Below, piece by piece: positions 7,935 through 15,496 of a stretch of 27,503 nucleotides of DNA. The stretch is from Paraeggerthella hominis. GTDB taxonomy: Bacteria; Actinomycetota; Coriobacteriia; Coriobacteriales; Eggerthellaceae. The notes beneath the pieces were generated by a model. That model had not been told where the DNA came from, did no database searches, and saw nothing but the letters and a program-made list of their open reading frames with translations. Position numbers and translations under genes: made by a program. Numbering within the stretch: the stretch's first letter is position 1; every line of letters starts with the position of its first letter. Location of the stretch: positions 1 to 27,503 of the forward strand of contig NZ_JAJNOQ010000017.1 in NCBI RefSeq assembly GCF_021044775.1, given 5' to 3'.

Positions 7935-8085
7935 TGGCAGAGATTCCGAGGTTTGTGGCTTTTAGCTCGCGACGACGCGCACGAAAAGGGAAGATGAAAT
8001 CTGCGACCAGGCATTATGTAATCACTTGCTCGCTATAGGCGGAATTTCTCGCGTTCATGAGCCACAAACCTCCTAATCTCTGCCA
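7935..8085. repeat. 151-bp element with 26-bp inverted terminal arms (copy 1)
   Basis: The left arm (7935-7960) matches the reverse complement of the right arm (8060-8085) at 24 of 26 positions; the mismatches are adjacent, at arm positions 12 and 13. The interior is 99 bp. A-runs flank both ends (AAAA at 7931-7934 and AAAAAA at 8085-8090), which might be a target duplication or chance. A core at 8005-8031 beginning GACCAGGCAT resembles a block at the same offset in the second element (16901-17055). The right arm overlaps the likely promoter of the next gene. It could be a MITE, a structured RNA, or a regulatory dyad. Confidence 0.75.
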
Positions 8086-8093
8086 AAAAAGCG

Positions 8094-8106
8094 TATGATG
8101 CGCGTA
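8094..8106 (+). promoter_or_regulatory. -10 box placed for a leaderless transcript
   Basis: TATGAT (8094-8099) ends 6 bp before ATG 8106, so transcription should begin at or very near the start codon. No Shine-Dalgarno site exists before this ATG. The -35 position falls in the right arm of the inverted repeat and has no good consensus match. Confidence 0.55.
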
Positions 8107-9083
8107 TGGTTGTGATCATCGGATACGAATCGGCTCTGGAATACTGGCGCACGGTCGGCCCTCGATTCCTGCAGGGGTTGAAAAAGCGCCGGTCAGCCAC
8201 CGCACGCGCTCGAAAAGCGCTGCAGGCGCAGGAGAAGCCGTATCTTTCTGCGGGCAATCGTCGACCGGGTGGATGCAGTATTCCGGTGCATGCGCTCGTC
8301 GGCAGCGCATCGGCGCGGACTCAAACGGGGAGCATCGTCTGCCACGTGCGAAGCTCGTTGCCGGAAGAGTCGGTGGTGGACGCGGGGCAAGGATTCTTCG
8401 TGAGCACGCCGGAATTTTGCTTTTTGCAGATGGCGAGCAAGCTGAGCCTTGCTCGGCTCATCCAGCTTGGCTGCGAGCTCTGTGGTACGTACGTTCATGT
8501 TGACAGCGGTCCGGCGGTTCGACGGGAGGCTCCGCTGACGTCGGTCGCCAAGCTGCGAGCGTTCGTCGAGAGTGCAGAGTACGCCTATGGGCGCACGGAG
8601 GCGCTGCGTGCGTTGGGCTTCGTGATGGAGAACGCCGCGTCTCCGATGGAGACCGTGCTGGCGCTTCTGCTGTGCCTGCCGTATCGGCTGGGCGGATACG
8701 GGATCGAGAAGCCGCAGTTTAACTACCGTGTGGACGTGCCTACCCATATAAGGAAACTCGCGGATCGAAGGTACTGCGAATGCGATCTGTGCTGGCCGGG
8801 CTCGAATCTAGCGGCCGAATACGATAGCGCGCGGTACCATCTCGATCCCGAGCGGCAGGAGAGCGATGCGCGCCGGCGCGGAACGCTCGTCTCGCTGGGA
8901 TTCACCGTGCTGACCGTCTCGCGAAAGCAGGTGATGGATGGCGGCGCGTTCAACCGGCTTGCCCGTCAGATAGCGAACCTGACGGGCAAGCGGCTGCGCT
9001 ACGTCGATCCCGAGTTCACTCGAGCCCACCTCGCGCTGCGCGAGGAGTTGCTTCGGGGGATGCTCGTCGAGGAAGAGGCGTGA
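8106..9083 (+). CDS. PD-(D/E)XK / DUF559-like protein, possibly of AbiEi-type context
   Basis: A 325-residue soluble protein I cannot name with certainty. The C-terminal region has an endonuclease-like layout: Glu182 in SPMETVL, Asp227 in CECDLCW, Glu238 and Asp240 in AAEYDS, His245, then a basic helix and SLGFTVLTVSRKQV. This resembles the DUF559/Vsr fold with a PD-(D/E)XK active site. The N-terminal half (IGYESALEYWR, then IPVHALVG and FVSTPEFCFLQMAS) recalls the layout of AbiEi-type antitoxin proteins that Coriobacteriia carry in several paralogues, an impression from memory. No partner toxin lies alongside. The gene appears leaderless and converges with the XRE gene, with a 4-bp gap between stop codons. 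A nuclease activity is inference only. Confidence 0.75.
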   Translation: MVVIIGYESALEYWRTVGPRFLQGLKKRRSATARARKALQAQEKPYLSAGNRRPGGCSIPVHALVGSASARTQTGSIVCHVRSSLPEESVVDAGQGFFVSTPEFCFLQMASKLSLARLIQLGCELCGTYVHVDSGPAVRREAPLTSVAKLRAFVESAEYAYGRTEALRALGFVMENAASPMETVLALLLCLPYRLGGYGIEKPQFNYRVDVPTHIRKLADRRYCECDLCWPGSNLAAEYDSARYHLDPERQESDARRRGTLVSLGFTVLTVSRKQVMDGGAFNRLARQIANLTGKRLRYVDPEFTRAHLALREELLRGMLVEEEA

Positions 9084-9087
9084 CCGC

Positions 9088-9675
9088 TTATCCGAAGAAC
9101 ATGAAGCCGAAGTAGCCGAGGCAGGCGCCGACCGAGGCTCCGATAAGCATGAACAGGGCGGTTTTAAGCGGGCGATGCTCGCGAGCGCGCCTGCTGCTTC
9201 GGCAGTCCCGGTCGACGGGCTGACCTTTTTGGAAGGCCAGGAGCTCGCGGTACGTCACCAAGTCATGCTGCTTTTTAAGGCGCTCGGCTGCAATGGCGGC
9301 CGCCATGGCAACGCCGTAGAGCAAGAGAGCGATGATCGTGCTGGGCACGATGCCCCAGCCCCAAAACGAGATGCCCCCTACGACCATCACCACGGCTGCA
9401 AGGGCGAACGCGAGCATGACGAGTCCCAGGGCGTTCAGTTTCTTTCCGTCGTGTTCGACTGCTTCTTTCATGGCTTCCATGTCTCCTTTGATCAGTTCGT
9501 CGATAGTGACGTCGAACAGAACGCTTAGGAGCAGCAGGCTTTGCACGTCGGGATAGGTCTTGTCGGTTTCCCAGTTCGAGACGGTTTGCCGTGATACGTA
9601 GATCTTGCCGGCCAAATCTTCCTGGGACAATCCTCGTTGCATCCGATACCGCTTGATTTGCTTGCTTAGTTCCAC
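9088..9675 (-). CDS. XRE-family regulator with C-terminal membrane segments
   Basis: A 195-residue protein with an N-terminal Cro/C1-type helix-turn-helix (residues 4-60: LSQEDLAGKIYVSRQTVSNW) followed by two central hydrophobic helices (about 82-125) and a third near the C-terminus (about 172-192). The open frame runs upstream to 9843, but GTG 9675 is chosen because it follows AAAGGA by 6 bp and opens exactly at the family N-terminus. Membrane-anchored XRE regulators of this form often respond to envelope stress or peptides and may act on neighbouring transport genes. Here the neighbours are the DUF559-like gene, converging, and the arc cluster terminator upstream. Its target is unknown. Confidence 0.85.
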   Translation of the reverse strand: MELSKQIKRYRMQRGLSQEDLAGKIYVSRQTVSNWETDKTYPDVQSLLLLSVLFDVTIDELIKGDMEAMKEAVEHDGKKLNALGLVMLAFALAAVVMVVGGISFWGWGIVPSTIIALLLYGVAMAAAIAAERLKKQHDLVTYRELLAFQKGQPVDRDCRSSRRAREHRPLKTALFMLIGASVGACLGYFGFMFFG

Positions 9676-9801
9676 GCGCGTCCTTTCGACGGCTAAGAGA
9701 CTGCCATGATGTTGGCCATGGTACCACCAAATGATTTCGACATAGGCTTCCGCGGATCGAGGATTTGCTGTCAAAAGTTTTTTGCATGCGTATGACCTGG
9801 G

Positions 9802-9854
9802 AAAATAAAACCCTCTTACGTTCGGGACGCGTTTGCGAGCCAAGCGTAAGAGGG
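9802..9854 (-). terminator. Terminator after the arcT-like gene
   Basis: On the minus strand CCCTCTTACG (complement of 9845-9854) pairs with CGTAAGAGGG (complement of 9811-9820), followed by TTTTATTTT. The loop is long (24 nt). Confidence 0.8.
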
Positions 9855-9898
9855 CGTGAAAAGATAGGGGACGCGCGTTGCCGCCGGCGCGGTCGATG

Positions 9899-11020
9899 CT
9901 AGTCGAACTGCCTCAAGGCCGTGCTCAGGCGTGCAAGGCCTTCGCGCAGCGTGGCTTCTGCGGCGCAGTATCCCAAGCGCGCGCCGCGCGGCAGCTCGAA
10001 GCGACTGCCGGGAACCAGCAGCACGCCTTGATCGCGCAGCAGGTCGATGCAGAACTGCTCGTCGTCTACGGGAATGTCAAGCTGGATGTAGGATGTGGAC
10101 ACCGCTTTGGGCGGCACCCAGGAAACGCGCGGCTCGTTGTCGATCCACTCTTGGGCGATAGCCAGGTTGTTCAGCACGATGGCCCGGTTGCGCTCGAGCA
10201 CCTTCTCGCGGTTCTTCAGTACGTGCACGGCAAGGGCGTCGTTGAACACGCCGTCGCAGATCATCGTGTAGTCGCGGTACACGCGGAAGCGATCGACCAA
10301 TTCCGTGTCGTTGGAGACGATCCACCCGATACGCGCGCCCGGCACCGAGTACGTTTTGGAAAGGCTGTTGGACACCACGGCCTTGTCGTACAGGTCGGCC
10401 ATGGAAACGAACGACTCCGTATCCTGCAAGGGGAGGTACACTTCGTCGGACAGCACGTACGCGCCTACCGAGCGCGCGATGTCGGCAATCTGCTGCAGCA
10501 TGTCGGCCGAGAGCACGGTGCCCAAGGGGTTGCTGGCGTTGTTGATGCAGATGAGCTTCGTGTTGGGGCGTATCAGCTGCTCGAGTTCGCGGATGTCCGG
10601 GTTCCAGTCGTACTCCTGGCGGATGTGCCAGTACTCCACTTCGGCACCAAGCGTGCGCGGAATCTCGTACAGCGGCTGGTAGGTGGGGTATTCCGCAATC
10701 ACGTGATCGCCGGGTTCCACCAGCGCCATGAGCGCCAGCAGGTTCGCGCCCGTTGCGCCGTTGGTTTGCAGGATGTTGTCCGGATTGCCAGCGCGGTACA
10801 GCTTGGCCACTTCGGCTTTGAATTCGGGCGATCCTTCGATCCAGCCGTAGTTCATCTTCTCACGGTTCAGGCGCTCGTAGAACGTGGCGCCTTCCTCGTT
10901 GTCGAGCGCCAAAATCTCCCCCATGGTCATAGACGCGATGGTGGATTGGGCTATGTCGTACGTGGCGCTTTTCTCCCACACGTTGAGCCAGTCTTCCACG
11001 CCGATGGTTGCGATGTTCAT
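9899..11020 (-). CDS. arcT: PLP-dependent class I/II aminotransferase of the arc cluster (ArcT-like)
   Basis: A 373-residue fold-type I aminotransferase. The PLP lysine is Lys222 in SNSLSKTYSVPGARIGW, Arg230 would hold the phosphate or substrate carboxylate, NPLG (164-167) and SDEVY (191-195) are the other cofactor contacts. ATG 11020 follows AAGGAGGG. It lies downstream of arcA and arcD on the same strand. Lactobacilli and streptococci carry a transaminase gene, arcT, in their arginine deiminase operons, so the same role is inferred; the actual amino donor is unknown. A terminator-like hairpin separates it from arcD, so expression may depend on read-through or on its own promoter. The symbol rests on context more than on sequence. 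Confidence 0.8.
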   Translation of the reverse strand: MNIATIGVEDWLNVWEKSATYDIAQSTIASMTMGEILALDNEEGATFYERLNREKMNYGWIEGSPEFKAEVAKLYRAGNPDNILQTNGATGANLLALMALVEPGDHVIAEYPTYQPLYEIPRTLGAEVEYWHIRQEYDWNPDIRELEQLIRPNTKLICINNASNPLGTVLSADMLQQIADIARSVGAYVLSDEVYLPLQDTESFVSMADLYDKAVVSNSLSKTYSVPGARIGWIVSNDTELVDRFRVYRDYTMICDGVFNDALAVHVLKNREKVLERNRAIVLNNLAIAQEWIDNEPRVSWVPPKAVSTSYIQLDIPVDDEQFCIDLLRDQGVLLVPGSRFELPRGARLGYCAAEATLREGLARLSTALRQFD

Positions 11021-11039
11021 GCGAAGCCCTCCTTTGTTG

Positions 11040-11073
11040 AAAAAGGGAGACGAGCCTGAGCCCGTCTCCCTTT
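11040..11073 (-). terminator. Terminator between arcD and the arcT-like gene
   Basis: AAAGGGAGACG (11042-11052) pairs with CGTCTCCCTTT (11063-11073), 11 bp. Read on the minus strand the stem ends in TTTTT. It lies after the arcD stop and before the arcT ribosome site. Confidence 0.8.
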
Positions 11074-11125
11074 GCGTGTTGGTTTGCGAATCCGGTGCGC
11101 CCGGATGCTTGCGGGGCGGGTGCGG

Positions 11126-12562
11126 TTAGATGGAGATGATGCCCATGCCCACCATGACCAGGGAGGCAACGCCCAGGGCAGCGATAACGCCCATGCCAAC
11201 AATCTCGGACTTCTTGAGACCGACGCCCTGCTGCTTGCGCGCAGCGGCGAACACGAAGAAGCCGGGGATGTAGCCGACGCAGGTCAGAAGCAGGAAGCTC
11301 CAGCCGTTGTAGAGGCAGCCCACCACCAGGAACACGGTGGCGATGGCGCCGATGGCGAACTGGCCCCACTCCTTCTTTTCCGCGGAGTGCTTGCACTGGA
11401 ACGCGGAAGCCAGCGCCCAGGTGACCACGATGGCCACCGTGCACATGCTGAACGCGAAGTTGTAGGCGTCCTGGCTGAAGATGGTGATGATCATGAACAC
11501 CTGGGTGCACACGGCCACCAGCAGGAGGCTGAACTGCGGAGCGCCCTTGTCGTTCAGCTTGCCCCAGCCAGCCGGGAGCAGCTTGTGCTCGGCCATTTCG
11601 CTGGTGGTTTCAGCCGGCAGAATGGTGAAGGAAAGCCAAGAACCCAGAACGCTGATGATGATGGCGATGGAGATGAACGCGCCGCCCCAGCCCGGAGCCA
11701 TTTTGTCGAACACGTACAGCATGGCGGGCTTGTCCATGGCGGCGATTTCCGTGTAGGGAAGGTAGCCGTACGGAAGCACGGACGCGCCAATGTAGATAAC
11801 CAGCAGGCAGACCAGGCCGATAACGGTGGCCTTGCCGGCGTCGCTCTTCTTTTCGGCGCGAGAGGACACCACGGCAGCGCCCTCGATGCCGATGAACACC
11901 CACATCATGATGATCATGCAGTTCATGACCTGCTCGCCGATGCCGCCCAGGCCCACGGCCGTGGCGCCGTATTCGCCTGCGGCGACGGCGTTGTTGTACA
12001 GCGTGCCCCAGAAGTCGGCGGTGAACACGCCGGCGTTAAACATGAACAGGGCAAACAGGATGAAGATGCCGATGGAGGCAACCTTGCACACCATGACGAT
12101 GGCGTTCAAGAACGATGCGCTTTCAACGCCGCGGATAACCAGCAGCGTGAGCAGCCACATGACCACCGAGGCGATGAGGATGCAGGGCACGGTGTTTCCC
12201 GGAAGGAAATCGGGATAGAAGTATCCCACCGTGGACATCATCATCGTTGCGAAGGCCACGTTGCCAAGCCAAGCGGAAAGCCAATAGCCCCAGCCGGAAA
12301 GGAATCCTGCCAGGGGGCCGAAGCCCTCGCTTGCGTACGTGAAAATGCCGTGCAGGTCGGGGCGCTTTGCCACCAGGTTGTTCAGCGAGAGCGCCAGCAG
12401 CAGAAAGCCGATGCCGACCACAAGCCATGCCACCAGCGCGCCGCCGGGGGAGGCGACTTGGGAAAGCTGGCCGGTCAGAGCGAAAACGCCCGAGCCGATA
12501 CACGAGCTGACGACCATGCCAATCAGCCCAAACAGGCTGATGCCCTTCTTCTTTTCTTCCAT
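11126..12562 (-). CDS. arcD: Arginine/ornithine (or citrulline) antiporter, APC superfamily
   Basis: A 478-residue, 12-13 helix permease of the basic amino acid/polyamine antiporter group. SSCIGSGVFALTGQL (near residues 18-33) is the unwound first helix of APC carriers, and the conserved EGAAVVSSRA motif follows helix 6. ArcD proteins import arginine in exchange for the product of the deiminase pathway, with no net energy cost. ATG 12562 follows AAGGAG by 5 bp; an in-frame ATG 45 bp upstream (12607) would read through a homopolymer and has no ribosome site. It lies about 100 bp after arcA on the same strand. The substrate call depends on the adjacent arcA, since family members differ in specificity. 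Confidence 0.88.
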   Translation of the reverse strand: MEEKKKGISLFGLIGMVVSSCIGSGVFALTGQLSQVASPGGALVAWLVVGIGFLLLALSLNNLVAKRPDLHGIFTYASEGFGPLAGFLSGWGYWLSAWLGNVAFATMMMSTVGYFYPDFLPGNTVPCILIASVVMWLLTLLVIRGVESASFLNAIVMVCKVASIGIFILFALFMFNAGVFTADFWGTLYNNAVAAGEYGATAVGLGGIGEQVMNCMIIMMWVFIGIEGAAVVSSRAEKKSDAGKATVIGLVCLLVIYIGASVLPYGYLPYTEIAAMDKPAMLYVFDKMAPGWGGAFISIAIIISVLGSWLSFTILPAETTSEMAEHKLLPAGWGKLNDKGAPQFSLLLVAVCTQVFMIITIFSQDAYNFAFSMCTVAIVVTWALASAFQCKHSAEKKEWGQFAIGAIATVFLVVGCLYNGWSFLLLTCVGYIPGFFVFAAARKQQGVGLKKSEIVGMGVIAALGVASLVMVGMGIISI

Positions 12563-12581
12563 TGATTCTCCTTGCTCGTCC

Positions 12582-12591
12582 GGGGGGGGGG
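12582..12591. repeat. Homopolymer of ten G (C10 on the coding strand) before arcD
   Basis: Ten identical bases lie 20-29 bp upstream of the arcD start codon, just before the ribosome site. Runs of this length are prone to slippage. Length change would alter the spacer between the arcA-arcD hairpin and arcD, and would shift the frame of the upstream alternative start at 12607. It could also be a sequencing artefact. Confidence 0.7.
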
Positions 12592-12608
12592 TACCTGTGC
12601 CCTGCATA

Positions 12609-12652
12609 CATCAGCCCCGGTTCTCGTTCGCGTGTGGGGACCGGGGCTGATG
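12609..12652 (-). other. Long intercistronic hairpin between arcA and arcD
   Basis: A perfect 13-bp stem, CATCAGCCCCGGT (12609-12621) with ACCGGGGCTGATG (12640-12652), begins 13 bp after the arcA stop. No T run follows on the minus strand, so it may set the ratio of arcA to arcD message by stabilising or partly terminating the transcript. Confidence 0.65.
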
Positions 12653-12665
12653 GAGGGGGTGAAGA

Positions 12666-13883
12666 TTAGTCTTCGCGCCAGATGGGCATGCTCATGCAAC
12701 GCGGGCCGCCACGGCCGCGGGACAGCTCGGCGGAAGGCACGACGACCAGGTTGAGGCCCTTGTCCTCAAGCACCTTGTTCGTCACGTCGTTGCGCTCGTA
12801 CACCACGATGGTGCCCGGAGCGATGCACAGCGTGTTCGAGCCGTCGTTCCACTGCTCGCGCTCGGCCGCGATGCGGTCACCGCCGCCGCAGGGGATGAGC
12901 TCCACGGGGCAGCCGACGTACTTCTCGAGGATGGCCTCGAGCGTGTCGTTCATCTCGCGGACCTTGATGCCGTCGCCCTCGGGGGTGATCTCGAACACGG
13001 TCAGCGGGCCCATGATGCCCGGATGGATGGTGAACTTGTCCACGTCGATCTGGGTGAACACCGTGTCGAGGTGCATCATGGCGCGGTTGTTCGGGATGTT
13101 GAACGCCAGGATGGTCTCGACGGGGCTGGTCTCGTCATGGAAGATGTTCTTAGCGATCTGGTCGATGGCGTCGGGCTCCGTACGCTGGGAGATGCCGATG
13201 GCCAGAACCTTATCGTTGATGTTGAGAATGTCGCCGCCCTCGATGTGGAACGTGTTGTAGCGGCTGTAGTACTCGGGGGTGCCCTTCAGCATGGGATGGT
13301 ACTTGAAGATGTACTCGCCGTAGATGGTCTCGCGGTTGCGCGTCTCGGAGTACATGCGGTTGATGGACACGCCGTTGCCGATCATCGCGAACGGGTCGCG
13401 GGTGAAGTACAGGTTCGGCATGGGCTTGACGACCATCTTGGAAGACTCGGAAACCAGGTCAACCAGGGAGTTCGACTTGTCGGTGTGCAGCTCGGTCAGG
13501 TTGATGCCCTCCATCGTCTTCAGGACGAAGTCCTTGGCATCGGGGTAGTTCTCCTGCAGGTAGTCGAAGATGATCTTCTGGTAGCGCTCCGTGCGGATGC
13601 CGGCCTCTTCGATCCACTGCTTCAGGAACTGCTCGCGCAGCGCGGGGTCGGCCTCCAGAACCTCGGCCATAAGATCTTCGAGGTAGAACACTTCAACGCC
13701 GTTGTCGCGCAGAGCCTGCGCGAAGGCGTCGTGCTCCTCCTGGGCGACCTTCAAGAACGGGATGTCGTCGAACAGCAGCTCTTCGAGCGTGTTCGGCGTC
13801 AGGTTCAGAAGCTCTTTACCCGGGCGGTGCAGCAGGACTTGCTTCAAAGGCTTGATTTCGCTTTTGACGTTTACTCCAGCCAT
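12666..13883 (-). CDS. arcA: Arginine deiminase
   Basis: A 405-residue cytoplasmic enzyme hydrolysing L-arginine to L-citrulline and ammonia, the first step of the arginine deiminase pathway. All family signatures are present: FTRDP (160-164), EGGD (215-218), HLDTVF with catalytic His271 (271-276), CGGGD (332-336), EQWNDGSN (343-350), and the nucleophile Cys396 in RGGPRCMSMP. ATG 13883 follows AGGAGGG; the frame extends 67 codons upstream without further support. It is first in the order arcA-arcD-arcT on the minus strand and diverges from a LuxR-type membrane regulator. arcB and arcC are absent here, so carbamoyl-phosphate steps must be encoded elsewhere or be lacking. Confidence 0.97.
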   Translation of the reverse strand: MAGVNVKSEIKPLKQVLLHRPGKELLNLTPNTLEELLFDDIPFLKVAQEEHDAFAQALRDNGVEVFYLEDLMAEVLEADPALREQFLKQWIEEAGIRTERYQKIIFDYLQENYPDAKDFVLKTMEGINLTELHTDKSNSLVDLVSESSKMVVKPMPNLYFTRDPFAMIGNGVSINRMYSETRNRETIYGEYIFKYHPMLKGTPEYYSRYNTFHIEGGDILNINDKVLAIGISQRTEPDAIDQIAKNIFHDETSPVETILAFNIPNNRAMMHLDTVFTQIDVDKFTIHPGIMGPLTVFEITPEGDGIKVREMNDTLEAILEKYVGCPVELIPCGGGDRIAAEREQWNDGSNTLCIAPGTIVVYERNDVTNKVLEDKGLNLVVVPSAELSRGRGGPRCMSMPIWRED

Positions 13884-13909
13884 TGCAACCCTCCTTCTTC
13901 CTTTCGTCG

Positions 13910-13932
13910 GGCCCCGGCGTCTTGCCGGGGCC
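13910..13932 (-). other. Hairpin in the arcA leader
   Basis: GGCCCCGGC (13910-13918) pairs with GCCGGGGCC (13924-13932) around the 5-nt loop GTCTT. It lies 27 bp before the arcA start codon and would be in the 5' untranslated RNA. Confidence 0.5.
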
Positions 13933-13938
13933 TGCCGT

Positions 13939-13952
13939 GCCTCACGTGAGGC
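13939..13952. promoter_or_regulatory. 14-bp perfect palindrome upstream of arcA
   Basis: GCCTCACGTGAGGC reads identically on both strands and lies 56-69 bp before arcA. It is a plausible operator for a dimeric regulator, or the foot of a short RNA hairpin. Confidence 0.4.
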
Positions 13953-14041
13953 TATCTTCGCCAAGTTCGCGCCTCGGCGGCGATACCTCGGCGCGTTGGC
14001 TCCACCATGCGCCCTGGAGGTTGTGAAGAAAAGATGTAAAA

Positions 14042-14110
14042 GGGGTGTATCGATAGATGGATAGAGGGTGTACTCGTGCTGCAAGCCGCCCTACACCTTC
14101 GATAAACCCC
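14042..14110. promoter_or_regulatory. Spaced inverted repeat in the arcA-luxR divergent region
   Basis: GGGGTGTATCGA (14042-14053) matches the reverse complement of TCGATAAACCCC (14099-14110) at 11 of 12 positions, with centres about 57 bp apart. The AT-rich segment just beyond (14121-14135, TTGATTAATATATCC) is the likeliest place for the divergent promoters, with TATATT readable as a minus-strand -10. The repeat could serve the LuxR-type regulator or an ArgR-type protein; no clear ArgR box was found. The rest of the 379-bp gap holds the palindrome and leader hairpin listed separately. Confidence 0.4.
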
Positions 14111-14262
14111 AGGTGATCGCTTGATTAATATATCCTGACCATTTTTCTTCCTAAGGTTGCCAAAGAGAGGGTAATGCCGTCCTAAACGCAAGGCGTTGCT
14201 GTATCATGGGAGCTGGTTCCCGACAATGCGAGAGAACTGAACGGAAGGGAAGGTAGTTGCCT

Positions 14263-15228
14263 GTGGGTCTCGTGCTCTTCCATGTCACCCTTATTGTGTT
14301 GTTGATATCGATCCTTGCTTCGGCCATGTGTCTTTCGGCGTACTTGGTTTCGCGCAAGCGGTTGATGCTGTTCGCCTTTTTCGCGTTTCTGTTCTATTTC
14401 TTCGACGTCGCGTTCGTCTTTCAGGACGAGTTTGTCTCGTATGTCCTTGGCTCCGAGCAGGGTCAAATCTATCTAGTTATACGATCACTGACCAATGTTA
14501 TTACGGGCGGCGGGTTCCTTGTCTCGTTTTGGTTTTTGGTATGCGACTACCTGGGGGAAACAAGGCGCGCGCTTTTGGTGGCTCCGGGGGTTGTGTTCGC
14601 GGTGATGAGCGTGGCGGTGCTGGTGGCGCTGCCCGAGGGCGACTTGCAGCGTTTCTTGTTCTACGGCATGCGCGAGCTGTTCGTGTTCTGGATGCTGCTG
14701 TTCACGGGGTTTCGCTACTTCTCGTCGAAGGACGATGTCGAGCGCAGCCGCCTGTGGAAGCATCGGTGGCTGTACGTGATGGTGGCGGTTCTGAACACGG
14801 CCGTGCTGTTGGAGGACATGACCTTCTTCATGCTGCTGAACGAGCCTGTGATTCAGCTGGGCCCCATCACGTTTTCGGCTGAGCGCAACTATGCGGAAGA
14901 GGCGTTGCTGATGAGCTGCGCGTTCTTTGCAGGAAGGGATGCGCGCCGGGTTTTGCAGCTTCGCTTCGATCGTCCGCCGATGCGCGGCGATCAGCGGCAA
15001 GACGAGCAGATCAGCGAGAACCTTATGCTGTACGCGAAGCGCCATCAGCTTTCCGAGCGCGAGAGCGAGGTCCTACACCTGGTGTTGCTGGGGAAGGACA
15101 ACCAGAACATCGCGTCCACGATGCACGTGGCGCTGAGCACGGTGAAGGTGCACGTGCACAACATCTTGCAGAAAACGGGCCGCACCAACCGCCAAGATTT
15201 GATCCAGGATTTCTGGAAGACGTCGTAG
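14263..15228 (+). CDS. Membrane-bound LuxR-family transcriptional regulator
   Basis: A 321-residue protein with about six or seven membrane helices in residues 1-220 and a C-terminal LuxR/NarL helix-turn-helix (about 255-315: LSERESEVLHLVLLGKDNQN, then STVKVHVHNILQKTGRTNRQ). GTG 14263 is preferred over the upstream TTG 14257 because GGAAGGGAAGG (14242-14253) lies 9 bp before GTG and only 3 bp before TTG. Regulators of this form, with a membrane sensor in place of a response-receiver domain, are abundant in Eggerthellaceae and usually sit beside the genes they control. Divergent placement from arcA suggests it governs arginine use. The signal it senses is unknown. Confidence 0.9.
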   Translation: MGLVLFHVTLIVLLISILASAMCLSAYLVSRKRLMLFAFFAFLFYFFDVAFVFQDEFVSYVLGSEQGQIYLVIRSLTNVITGGGFLVSFWFLVCDYLGETRRALLVAPGVVFAVMSVAVLVALPEGDLQRFLFYGMRELFVFWMLLFTGFRYFSSKDDVERSRLWKHRWLYVMVAVLNTAVLLEDMTFFMLLNEPVIQLGPITFSAERNYAEEALLMSCAFFAGRDARRVLQLRFDRPPMRGDQRQDEQISENLMLYAKRHQLSERESEVLHLVLLGKDNQNIASTMHVALSTVKVHVHNILQKTGRTNRQDLIQDFWKTS

Positions 15229-15326
15229 GGCGAGACGGCAGCGGTGGGTTGATTCGGCGACTCGTTTTGGGCGGCTGACCTGAAAACGGGCCGGCAATCA
15301 CGCTTTTCCGTCTCATGCCGATTGCC

Positions 15327-15376
15327 TTGCCCGCGTGCCGCTTCGCTGTATACTCGCACGCTTTAATCTGCTAAAG
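15327..15376 (+). promoter_or_regulatory. Promoter and adjacent dyad for the Nramp-like gene
   Basis: TTGCCC (15327-15332) and TATACT (15349-15354) are separated by 16 bp. Immediately downstream, CTTTA-N6-TAAAG (15361-15376) forms a perfect dyad near the expected transcription start, a classic repressor position. The rest of 15229-15496 shows only minor hairpins. Confidence 0.5.
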
Positions 15377-15496
15377 TAAATCGGTCATTATGCCAGTTGC
15401 AGGCCTAGAAGGCCCGTAATGGAATCGGACGTGCCGGGGGGACGGCATGTCTGCTGCAGGCATATCGTTGCTTTAAGGGCTAAGAAAGGAGTGGGT

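Noticed and set aside
7413..7997. Frame through the 15-bp repeats that reads like pentapeptide repeats
   Set aside because: It begins inside gadB in another frame, has no ribosome site, and the repeat lies beyond a strong hairpin; the pentapeptide pattern follows from the 15-bp period.
12563..12607. Upstream start for ArcD reading through the homopolymer
   Set aside because: No ribosome site precedes it, and AAGGAG precedes the start at 12562 with ideal spacing; kept only as a point in the homopolymer finding.
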